Of a stretch of 64,000 nt of DNA, positions 56,644 to 64,000 are shown piece after piece. Under the pieces are notes generated by a model that was given only the letters and a program-made list of their open reading frames with translations, was not told where the DNA came from and made no database searches. Each line of letters begins with the position of its first letter. Positions within the stretch are counted from its first letter, which is position 1. The DNA lies in the NCBI RefSeq assembly GCF_006517175.1, contig NZ_CP041186.1, positions 992,001 to 1,056,000 of the forward strand, in the 5' to 3' direction. This DNA comes from Persicimonas caeni (lineage in GTDB: Bacteria; Myxococcota_A; Bradymonadia; Bradymonadales; Bradymonadaceae). The translations under genes were made by a program, and so were the position numbers.

Positions 56644-56684
56644 GATGACTCCGTAAGTCGAAAAAGCGTCGCGCATGCCCCAAT

Positions 56685-57581
56685 CTACTCCCGAATCTTC
56701 TTACCTGTAGACAGAAGCCACCACGCGATCGCCCCGAAGACGACGTTGAGAGTGATGACCACTGCGTATCCTTGCCAGAGGGGCACATCCGAAACCCCAG
56801 TCATCCCGTAGCGAATTCCGTTGACCATGTAGAGGATGGGGTTGAACCGCGAGACGAGGTCCCACGGCTCCGGAAGCATCTCGATGGAGTAAAAGACCCC
56901 GCCCAAAAAGGTGAGCGGGGTGATCAGGAAATTAGGCAACAGGTTAATGTGGTCGAAGTCCTCGGCCACAATGGCGATGTCGAGCCCGATAAAAGCGAAC
57001 GACAGCGAGGTCAGCACCATGAACGACAGCGTGATGGCCAGGTGCAGCAAGCCATCGGGCCCGGTGATGGTGGTGATGATCTGGTCAGCCCCCATCGCCA
57101 TAGCCACCGCCCAGATAATGGAGCCGATGAGTACCGCGCGCACGATCGAAGCGGCGGTGTAGCCGAACATCAACTGCGCGTGGGTGAGCGGGGTGACCAG
57201 AATGTCGACCAGGGTGCCGTGAATCTTGTTGATGAAAAACGAAAATGCCGAGTTGATAAAAGCGTTGTTGATCAGCGAGAGCATCACCAGGCCGGGCACC
57301 AGAAAATCAACGTACGGGATGCCGCGCACCTCTTGGAGTCGATCACCCAGCGAGTAGCCGAACACCAGAAAGTAGAGCATCGTGGTGACCACCGGGCTGA
57401 CCACCGTCTGGCTGGCGATGCTCCAAAAGCGCTTGATCTCCTTTCGGAAGAGCATCCACGCGCCAAACCAGCCCTGTTTCTCGGCCTCTGCGGCGAGTTT
57501 CGGAATGCGCTCACGCGCGGCCTGCTCGGCTCGCGAAGGTGGAGCTCCGAGCGGGCGATTGTCCTGTGGCGGTGCGCTCAC
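56685..57581 (-). CDS. ABC-2 type transporter permease
   Basis: 298 residues from a GTG overlapping the ATPase stop (GTGA). Six membrane segments; ABC-2 signature region LLPNFLITPLTFLGGVFYSIEMLPEPWDLVSRFNPILYMVNGIRYGMTG. With the ATPase it forms a likely exporter of the YadGH/NodIJ type. Substrate unknown. Confidence 0.93.
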   Translation of the reverse strand: MSAPPQDNRPLGAPPSRAEQAARERIPKLAAEAEKQGWFGAWMLFRKEIKRFWSIASQTVVSPVVTTMLYFLVFGYSLGDRLQEVRGIPYVDFLVPGLVMLSLINNAFINSAFSFFINKIHGTLVDILVTPLTHAQLMFGYTAASIVRAVLIGSIIWAVAMAMGADQIITTITGPDGLLHLAITLSFMVLTSLSFAFIGLDIAIVAEDFDHINLLPNFLITPLTFLGGVFYSIEMLPEPWDLVSRFNPILYMVNGIRYGMTGVSDVPLWQGYAVVITLNVVFGAIAWWLLSTGKKIRE

Positions 57582-58573
57582 GCTCCCTCCTTGTCTGCAC
57601 CCTTCGCATTGGCGCCGTTGGCCTTGTCGGCGTTGACCAGCTCGCGAAAGATCTGCTCGAGCGAGGTGCGACCGCCTTCGACGTAATCGATGGCCAAGCC
57701 GGCATCGAGCACCGCCCGAAGCAGCTCTTCGACCGGCGAAGCCCCCTCGCGGTGGACCTCGCGCTCCTCGACGATCATCGACAGGCAATTAGCGTCGCTC
57801 TGTTCGACGTCGAGCCCGTCGAGCGAAGCGACAAAGCCGCTGGGCACGTCGTCGGTCAGATAGACCTCGACTTTACGCGTGCCGAACTCGGCCATGAGTT
57901 CGTCGCGCGGAGCCACGCGCACCAGACGACCGTGGTTGATGATGCCGACGCGGTCGGCGAGCTCCTCGGCCTCTTCGATGTAGTGGGTGGTCAGTACAAT
58001 CGTGGTGCCCCGGTCGCGCAGGTCACGCACGTAATCCCACAACTCTTCGCGCAGCTCGACGTCGACCCCGGCGGTCGGCTCGTCGAGGAACAAGAGCACC
58101 GGATCGTGCATCAGCGCCTTGCAGATCATCAGCCGGCGCTTCATGCCTCCCGACAGCCAGCGGGTGTTCTGGTCGACCTTGTCGGCCAGCGAGAACTGCT
58201 CGAGCAGCTCGTCGACGCGCTCCTTGTTGGGATAGTTGCCGAAATAGCCGCCTTGGAACTCGAGCACCTCGCGCACGTTGAAGAACGCGTCGTAGTTGAG
58301 CTCTTGGGGCACCAGGCCCACCAGCCGGCGGGTCACCCGGTAGTCGTCGCGCACGTCATAGCCGGCGACCGACACCGAACCCTCGAAGCGGGTGATCATG
58401 CCGGTGATGCACCCGATGAGCGTCGTCTTGCCCGCCCCGTTCGGGCCCAACAGCGCGAAAATCTCGCCGGGCACGATGTCGAGTGAGACGTCGTCGACGG
58501 CGACCAGATCCCCGTAGCGTTTCGTGACATGGCGGATGGACAACAGACTGTCTGCTTCAAAACGCCGGCTCAC
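57578..58573 (-). CDS. ABC transporter ATP-binding protein
   Basis: 331 residues from a GTG overlapping the marR-like stop (GTGA). Walker A GPNGAGKTT, signature LSGGMKRR, Walker B LLFLDEPTAGVD, switch His in LTTHYIEEAEELADR. The C-terminal extension of about 100 residues is normal for this subfamily. Confidence 0.95.
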   Translation of the reverse strand: MSRRFEADSLLSIRHVTKRYGDLVAVDDVSLDIVPGEIFALLGPNGAGKTTLIGCITGMITRFEGSVSVAGYDVRDDYRVTRRLVGLVPQELNYDAFFNVREVLEFQGGYFGNYPNKERVDELLEQFSLADKVDQNTRWLSGGMKRRLMICKALMHDPVLLFLDEPTAGVDVELREELWDYVRDLRDRGTTIVLTTHYIEEAEELADRVGIINHGRLVRVAPRDELMAEFGTRKVEVYLTDDVPSGFVASLDGLDVEQSDANCLSMIVEEREVHREGASPVEELLRAVLDAGLAIDYVEGGRTSLEQIFRELVNADKANGANAKGADKEGA

Positions 58574-59034
58574 GACTCTTCCTCCGAGGCCGCCGCCAAG
58601 CCAATGCGCTTGCAGAACTCGCCCATCCGTTGCTGCTCGTCGTCCGACAGCACCCCGAACATCTCGACGATGAGCTCGACGTGATGCGGGAGCACCTCCT
58701 CGATGAGCGCAGTCCCCTCTTCGGTCAACGCCACCGAGACGAAGCGGCGATCGCTCTCGCGGCGCTTGCGACTCACCAGGCCCCGGTCCTCCAAGTTGTT
58801 GACGACCATGGTGATATTGCCGCCGCTCTTGAGCAGCTTCTCGCCGATCGCCTTCTGACACATCGGCCCCAGGTGGTAGAGCACCTCGAGCGTGCCGAAC
58901 TGGCTCATGGTCAGGTTGTAGTCGGCGAGTCCATGCGCCAGCTTCGAGGTCACCGACTCCGACGCCCGCATGAATTTGATGAACGAATCGAGCGCGATGC
59001 GCTCTTTCTTACTGCCTTCATAATGAGTTGGCAT
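58570..59034 (-). CDS. MarR-family transcriptional regulator
   Basis: 154 residues; winged helix with LTMSQFGTLEVLYHLGPM, LLKSGGNITMVVNNLEDRGLV and the wing RRESDRRFVSVALTEEG. First gene of the operon, probably controls the ABC exporter and perhaps the divergent radical SAM gene. Confidence 0.93.
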   Translation of the reverse strand: MPTHYEGSKKERIALDSFIKFMRASESVTSKLAHGLADYNLTMSQFGTLEVLYHLGPMCQKAIGEKLLKSGGNITMVVNNLEDRGLVSRKRRESDRRFVSVALTEEGTALIEEVLPHHVELIVEMFGVLSDDEQQRMGEFCKRIGLAAASEEES

Positions 59035-59246
59035 GCGGTTGCGTCGTCTGCAGGGTTACGTTGGGCCAGTGATGCGTTGCCGACCAAACTAGCTTGCACG
59101 TCGCTGGCGTCAAGCGGGTCAGCTGCTCGCCGCCCGAGGCGTTCTCTAAGGGCCGACTCACCTGGCAGGTGCATTTGGGCCCAAACCCGACTCACTTCTC
59201 GGTCGAGCTTGCCAAGAGCCGCGCCGACGCGGACAATGTCGACGTT

Positions 59247-60647
59247 ATGTTACGACTCGTACGCGAAATCCTGCCTCGCCTCGCCCAAAGCCGCGCCAGC
59301 CGCGCGGGCATCGCCCGGCCGCCGGCGCCAATCAACCTGACCTACTCGGTGACCAACAAGTGCAATTCGCGCTGCCGGTCGTGTGATATCTGGAAGATCT
59401 ATCCGGCCGAGCGTGAACGTCTGGCCGACGAGCTGAGCCTCGACGAGGTCGAGCGCGTCTTTCGCACCGTTGGCCCGGTCTACTTCTTCAACATCTCGGG
59501 CGGCGAACCGTTTTTGCGAAAGGATCTGGTCGAGATCATCCTGCTTGCCTGCGAGCACCTCGACCCGAACGTGGTCCACATCCCCACCAACGCCCTGATG
59601 CCCCGCCGGGTGGTGCGCACCACCGAAGAGCTCTTGCGGCGCATGCGCGACGCCGGGTTCGGCCATATCAAGGTCACCCTCAAGCCGAGCATGGACGGCG
59701 TAGGCAACGACCACGACTGGGTGCGGGGGGTCAAGGGCAACTGGGAGAAGCTCATCGAGACGGTCTCCAAGTTGCAAGAGCTGCAGCAGGAGTGGCCGGT
59801 GCTGGGCGTGGGCGTCGGGACGGTGATCTCGACGATGAATATCCACAAGTTGCCCGAGACCATTCGGGCCGCCGAGTCGCTCGACGTCGACACCTACATC
59901 TCGGAGGTCGCCGAAGAGCGCCTCGAGATGCGCAACACCTCCACGGGTATCACCCCCGACCACAAGCGCTACCGCAAGGCGATCGCCCCGTTCCAGCGCT
60001 CGACGCGCAAGCGCATGCAGGGCCTGGGCGGCCTCGAGCTTCTGACCCAGGCGATGCGCCACGTCTACTACGACCTGACCGCCGATTGGCTCGAGCGCCG
60101 CGAACAGGTCATCCCCTGCTATGCCGGCATCACCAACGTGCACATCAACCCGTACGGGGAGGTCTGGCCGTGCGCAGTGCTCGCCGATAGCAACTCGATG
60201 GGCAACCTCAAGGACCACGACTACGACTTCTGGTCAGTCTGGCACTCCCCGCAAGCCAAAGAGGTGCGCGCGAGCATCAAGCGCGGCGAGTGCGACTGCC
60301 CGCTGGCTAACCAGGCGTACGCGAATATGCTGTTGTCGCCCGAAAAGATGCTGCAAACCTTCGGGCTGATGGTGCGCGCCAAGGTGTCCGCGCTGCTCGG
60401 CATCGGTGACGACGAGGCCGACATGGAGCGCGCCGAGCCCGCCGAGGTGACTCGCAACGAGCCGCACCCTTTCGACCGCGACCACCCCGACCTGGTGCGC
60501 ATGGCCCGCGGCGAGGTCATCAACCTCTTCGGCATGCCCCTGCCCGGCCCCGAGCAGCCCGAGCGCCCCGTGGGCGAGTTGTGCGCGCCCACCGGTCCGC
60601 GCGCAGGGCAACCTGCCGAGCAGCCCGCCGAATCCCCCGCCGAATAA
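59247..60647 (+). CDS. Radical SAM protein with SPASM-like C-terminus
   Basis: 466 residues from the ATG at 59247; an in-frame TTG at 59094 would extend it. The 4Fe-4S motif CxxxCxxC is CNSRCRSC, followed by FFNISGGEPFLRKDL (GGE). The C-terminal part holds CYAGITNVHINPYGEVWPCAV and GECDCPL, extra Cys as in SPASM or Twitch domains. The tail is P/E/A-rich. It precedes glycosyltransferase and epimerase genes on the same strand, so a role in surface glycan or lipid modification is possible but unproven. Confidence 0.85.
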   Translation: MLRLVREILPRLAQSRASRAGIARPPAPINLTYSVTNKCNSRCRSCDIWKIYPAERERLADELSLDEVERVFRTVGPVYFFNISGGEPFLRKDLVEIILLACEHLDPNVVHIPTNALMPRRVVRTTEELLRRMRDAGFGHIKVTLKPSMDGVGNDHDWVRGVKGNWEKLIETVSKLQELQQEWPVLGVGVGTVISTMNIHKLPETIRAAESLDVDTYISEVAEERLEMRNTSTGITPDHKRYRKAIAPFQRSTRKRMQGLGGLELLTQAMRHVYYDLTADWLERREQVIPCYAGITNVHINPYGEVWPCAVLADSNSMGNLKDHDYDFWSVWHSPQAKEVRASIKRGECDCPLANQAYANMLLSPEKMLQTFGLMVRAKVSALLGIGDDEADMERAEPAEVTRNEPHPFDRDHPDLVRMARGEVINLFGMPLPGPEQPERPVGELCAPTGPRAGQPAEQPAESPAE

Positions 60648-60665
60648 GTTATCCGTGGAGGAGTC

Positions 60666-61772
60666 TTGGACGTCGCCATTTTAGGCCCGAGCCATCCCTG
60701 GCGCGGGGGCATCGCCCACCACACCGCAAGTCTGTACCGTGCGCTGCAACGCGAGGGACACCGCCCGCAGGTGTTCAACTTCGCCCAGCTCTACCCGGAG
60801 CTCTTCTTTCCCGGAAAGACCCAGCGCGACGAGAGTGAGAGCGCGTTCGCTGTGCCGGCGCCCCAGATCTACCGTCCCCTCGACCCACTGAGTTGGGCAC
60901 GCGTGGGCAAGCAGCTCGTCGAGACACGCCCCGACCGACTCGTCCTGCAGTGGTGGCACCCGTTTTTCGCCCCCGGCTACACCGCGGTGAGCGCGGCGGC
61001 GAAGCTCGCCGGCGCCGAAGTCGTGATGCTGTGCCACAATGTCGAGCCCCACGAGCAGACGCCGCTCGACCGCGCGCTCCTCCAAATCGCGTACGCCCTG
61101 CCTGACCGCTTCGTCGTCCAGTCCGAAGCCGAGCGCGACAAGCTCGCCGCTCGAATTGGGGAGCGGCGGCCGATCACGGTCGCGGCGCATCCACGCTACG
61201 AGGCGTTCTCGGAGCTCGACGCCGACCAGACGCCCGCGGAAGCCAAGCGCAGTTACGGCGTGAGCGCCGAGCACCTGATCCTATTTTTCGGACTCGTGCG
61301 TCCCTACAAAGGGCTCGACCTGCTCATCGACGCGGCCGCCAAACTCGACCCCGCGCTCGACTGGGAGGTGCTCATCGCCGGGGAGATCTACGGCTCGGAA
61401 GACGACTATCGCCGACAGATCGCCGCGCGTGGACTCGAAGAGCGCGTCCATCTGCAGAATCGGTATGTGGCCAACGAGGAGGTCCCGCGGTTGTTTCGGG
61501 CCGCCGACGTGTGCGTGCTCCCTTATCGGCACGCGACCGGCAGCGGCGTGGCCAACGTCGCGCTCGCCTGTGGGACCCCGGTGGTCATGAGCCGATTGCC
61601 CACGCTCGAGCAGGCCTTCAGTGACGCGCCCGTCGAGTGGTTCGAGCCGGGGGACGTCGAGGACCTTCGCCGAGCGATCGAGCAGGCGCTCGAACAGGAC
61701 CCGTCAAATGAGAGCACGGAGTCGGGCAGCGGCTGGAAAGAGTTGGTCGACGCCCTGCTCTTTTCTCCGTAA
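60666..61772 (+). CDS. Glycosyltransferase family 4-like protein
   Basis: 368 residues from a TTG with GGAGGAG upstream. GT-B fold: N-terminal LGPSHPWRGGIAHHTASLYRALQREGH, C-terminal FFGLVRPYKGLDLLIDAAAKL and the nucleotide-binding region CVLPYRHATGSGVANVALACGTPVV. Transfers a sugar from an NDP donor; acceptor unknown. Confidence 0.92.
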   Translation: MDVAILGPSHPWRGGIAHHTASLYRALQREGHRPQVFNFAQLYPELFFPGKTQRDESESAFAVPAPQIYRPLDPLSWARVGKQLVETRPDRLVLQWWHPFFAPGYTAVSAAAKLAGAEVVMLCHNVEPHEQTPLDRALLQIAYALPDRFVVQSEAERDKLAARIGERRPITVAAHPRYEAFSELDADQTPAEAKRSYGVSAEHLILFFGLVRPYKGLDLLIDAAAKLDPALDWEVLIAGEIYGSEDDYRRQIAARGLEERVHLQNRYVANEEVPRLFRAADVCVLPYRHATGSGVANVALACGTPVVMSRLPTLEQAFSDAPVEWFEPGDVEDLRRAIEQALEQDPSNESTESGSGWKELVDALLFSP

Positions 61773-61861
61773 GATGGCGCCGATCGCCGTAAGATGGCGT
61801 CTGACCACCCAAAGTCGAATTTCTGCGAACAAATCATCCCATGCAAAAGGACCACGCCTCG

Positions 61862-62902
61862 ATGTCGCGAATCTTGGTAACCGGAGCGACTGGATTTGTG
61901 GGCGGCCACGTCGCCGCCACACTGCATGACGACGGCGTGCCGCTGCGTCTGTTGGTGCGCCCGTCGAGCGATCGGAGCAGGCTGCCCCGGACCATCCGGC
62001 GCGCGCTCGACGCCAGGTCGGACGCAGTCGAGCTATTCGAGGGCGACTTGACGAAGGCTGATAGCCTGGAAGATGTCTGCGAGGGCGTCGACGCGCTGAT
62101 TCACTGCGCGTGCGCCGTCAAAGGCACTTTCGACGAATCGCAGGAATCGAGCCATATTTTCATGGAGGTCAACGTCGAGGGCACGCGCAACCTCGCCGAG
62201 CGCGCGGCCGACGCGGGCATCCGCATGGTCCACCTGTCGTCGACCGCCGCCATGGGTCCGGTCACCGACACTCGGGTCGACGAGACGACCGAATGCGTTC
62301 CGCAGGCGCCCTACCAGATCTCGAAGCGCCAGGCCGAGTTGGCCCTGCTCGAGCTGCACGAGCAACGCGACCTCGACGTGGTCATCCTACGCCCCTGCTT
62401 GATCTTGGGTCCCGGCAAAGACGGCGGTGAGCCCCTCAAGCTGTTCAATCTGGCGCGATTCGGGCTGTTTCCGAAGATCGGCGGCAAGATGACACAGACC
62501 AAGCCCCTGGTGGACGTGCGCGATGTGGTCGCCGCGTGTGCCGCGGCGCTCGAGCGGGGGCGCACCGGCGAAGTTTATCTGATTCACTCCGACGGCGGGC
62601 ACACCCTCGAAGAAATTCTGGAAGTGACGCGGCGGTTGGTCGGGTCGCGCCGAAGCGGCATCCCGATTCCCACACTGCCGGTACGAGTCGCCTCGCACGG
62701 CTTCGAGGCGATGGCGGCAGCCATTCCGACCTTCAACCCGCCCATCACGCCGGGAAGGCTCGACTTGCTGCTCGCCGACCGCAACATCTCGGTCGCCAAA
62801 GCGCGCCGCGAGCTCGGGTTCGACCCCAAAGAACAAGATCTGTACGAGATGCTCGGACGCACTTACGTGGGGTATGTGCGCGACGGCCAGCTCAATCCTT
62901 GA
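61862..62902 (+). CDS. NAD-dependent epimerase/dehydratase (extended SDR)
   Basis: 346 residues from the ATG at 61862 (AAAAGGA lies about ten bases before it; an ATG at 61841 is in frame). Rossmann motif TGATGFVG, active-site YQISK (YxxxK), and STAAMG for the Ser. It resembles NAD-dependent sugar or sterol-type dehydratases of the 3-beta-HSD / DFR branch. Substrate cannot be told. Confidence 0.9.
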   Translation: MSRILVTGATGFVGGHVAATLHDDGVPLRLLVRPSSDRSRLPRTIRRALDARSDAVELFEGDLTKADSLEDVCEGVDALIHCACAVKGTFDESQESSHIFMEVNVEGTRNLAERAADAGIRMVHLSSTAAMGPVTDTRVDETTECVPQAPYQISKRQAELALLELHEQRDLDVVILRPCLILGPGKDGGEPLKLFNLARFGLFPKIGGKMTQTKPLVDVRDVVAACAAALERGRTGEVYLIHSDGGHTLEEILEVTRRLVGSRRSGIPIPTLPVRVASHGFEAMAAAIPTFNPPITPGRLDLLLADRNISVAKARRELGFDPKEQDLYEMLGRTYVGYVRDGQLNP

Positions 62903-62982
62903 GTCGACAAAGGGCCGCCAAAGTAGACACCGTCCCGCCCCTGTTCTAGTATCGAAGCGACCTCAAGCCGTACGTGTCCTCG

Positions 62983-64000
62983 ATGAACGATAGCTCTACA
63001 GCCACCGACAGACTGGTGTCGGTCGTGGTCCCCTGTCTCAACGAAGTGGACAACGTGCCGATCATGGCCGCCAAGCTCGATGAAGTTTTGGTGGGGCTGT
63101 GCGGCTCGCGCGAGCATTTCGAGATCATCTTTGTCGACGACGGCTCGACCGACGGCACCAGCCAGGTGCTCGACGAGTTGGAGGACAACCACCCGGCGGT
63201 CGCGGTCGTGTCGTTCCGCCGAAACTTCGGCAAGGCCGCCGCGCTGCACGCCGGATTCGAACGCGCCCAAGGCGACCTGGTGGTCACGATCGACGGCGAT
63301 CTGCAAGACGATCCGAAAGAAATCCCCAGCCTGCTGGCCAAGCTCGATGAGGGCTACGACGTCGTCAGCGGCTGGAAGCGTGACCGCAAAGATCCGTGGA
63401 CGAAGAAACTTCCCTCGAAGGTCTTCAACCTTACTCTGCGCTCGTTCTCGGGCATCCCGTTGCACGACTACAACTGCGGGCTCAAAGCCTACCGACGTGA
63501 GGCGGTCGACGAGCTCAACCTCTACGGCGAATTGCACCGCTATATCCCGGTGCTCCTTCACTACGAGGGCTTTCGCGTCGCCGAGGTGCCCGTCAAGCAC
63601 CACCCCCGGCGGTTCGGCCAGTCAAAATACGGGCTCGAGCGGTTCACCCGCGGTTTTCTAGACATGCTCACGGTCATCCTGCTGACCCGCTACGCCACAC
63701 GGCCGCTGCACGCCTTTGGAGGCGTGGGGCTGATCGTGTCGGCCGCCGGCACGGGAGTCTTGATCTATTTAACGGTGCTCAAGCTCGCATACGGCATTGC
63801 ACTGGGCGACCGACCATTGCTGTTGCTGGGCATCTTGATGGTGCTCGTGGGCATCCAACTCGTGAGCACTGGCCTTCTGGGCGAGATGCTCGCCCGCTCT
63901 CAGCATGCGCGCCGCGGCGCCTATCAAGTCGTCGAGCGCCGCCAAAGCCCCTCGGAGCGCGCCCTTCAAACTCTGCGCCTCGAGACGCCCGTCGCGCTCG
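62983..64000 (+). CDS. Glycosyltransferase family 2 with C-terminal membrane helices (GtrB/ArnC-like), 3' end outside window
   Basis: Open from the ATG at 62983 to the last base (339 residues visible). GT2 motifs: VSVVVPCLNEVDNV, IFVDDGSTDGTSQV, RRNFGKAAALHAGF, TIDGDLQDDP (DxD-like), and GLKAYRREAVDEL. Two membrane helices follow (HAFGGVGLIVSAAGTGVLIYL; LLLLGILMVLVGIQLVSTGLLGEM). Such enzymes load a sugar or phosphosugar onto polyprenyl phosphate. The fourth same-strand gene of the glycan-like cluster. Confidence 0.93.
   Translation, partial: MNDSSTATDRLVSVVVPCLNEVDNVPIMAAKLDEVLVGLCGSREHFEIIFVDDGSTDGTSQVLDELEDNHPAVAVVSFRRNFGKAAALHAGFERAQGDLVVTIDGDLQDDPKEIPSLLAKLDEGYDVVSGWKRDRKDPWTKKLPSKVFNLTLRSFSGIPLHDYNCGLKAYRREAVDELNLYGELHRYIPVLLHYEGFRVAEVPVKHHPRRFGQSKYGLERFTRGFLDMLTVILLTRYATRPLHAFGGVGLIVSAAGTGVLIYLTVLKLAYGIALGDRPLLLLGILMVLVGIQLVSTGLLGEMLARSQHARRGAYQVVERRQSPSERALQTLRLETPVAL

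Overview
The window is GC-rich DNA (roughly two-thirds G+C by eye) with dense, short-gapped genes. It fits a Gram-negative, diderm, deltaproteobacterial-type organism, most likely Myxococcota or Bradymonadota-like. Pointers are the many secreted lipoproteins with Cys-rich or Asp/Thr-rich linkers, an outer-membrane beta-barrel with a C-terminal Phe, the quinone-dependent PyrD, the PrkA-YeaH-SpoVR module, and a degenerate kinase next to envelope genes. The taxonomic call is inference. No rRNA, CRISPR array or prophage is visible.

Layout. 1-4.1 kb: a J-domain protein (cut by the window edge), then cdsA, rseP and tsaB. 4.2-9.8 kb: a beta-helix lipoprotein behind a possible SD-sequestering leader, a repeat-rich gap, an amidohydrolase lipoprotein, and recG. 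9.8-13.7 kb: short tandem repeats and two abutting, related but diverged insertion sequences. 13.7-18.9 kb: a CAP-domain lipoprotein, a DUF1415 protein, about 1 kb of repeat-rich non-coding DNA, a Cys-rich lipoprotein, an M48 protease and topoisomerase IB. 19-30 kb: priA, two lipoproteins (one an astacin-type protease with SLH-like repeats), a UGPase-like nucleotidyltransferase, pyrD, a Fur-family regulator, and spoVR and yeaH. 30.5-41.4 kb: prkA, an endonuclease III homologue, methylmalonyl-CoA epimerase, an outer-membrane protein, an unrecognised protein, gamma-glutamyltranspeptidase and a membrane-anchored pseudokinase. 41.4-42.4 kb: an AT-rich gene-free stretch with a strong candidate structured RNA. 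42.4-52.4 kb: lysC coupled to a zinc-ribbon membrane protein, a TPR-like protein, truD, and divergent glnD then xerD. 52.4-55.6 kb: scpA, scpB, rluB, then three identical tandem initiator tRNA genes. 55.7-64 kb: small membrane and lipoprotein genes, a marR-ABC-2 transporter operon with GTGA overlaps, and a radical SAM / glycosyltransferase / epimerase / GT2 cluster running off the end.

Functional themes. Most genes are housekeeping: membrane lipid synthesis and envelope proteolysis (cdsA, rseP), replication and repair (recG, priA, nth-like, topoisomerase IB), chromosome segregation (xerD, scpAB), RNA modification (tsaB, truD, rluB), nitrogen sensing (glnD) and lysine-pathway entry (lysC). The accessory content is mostly cell-surface: at least eight predicted lipoproteins, an outer-membrane barrel and a possible surface-glycan cluster.

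Most interesting signals. (i) A candidate ncRNA at about 41866-42065 with a promoter, a 25-bp closing stem in which every non-Watson-Crick pair is a G-U wobble on the + strand, and a textbook terminator, surrounded by four copies of TTACAGT including a 21-bp palindrome. (ii) A 3 x 159-bp initiator-tRNA array whose spacers keep three hairpin stems unchanged while loops vary, with one covarying base pair in the leader hairpin.
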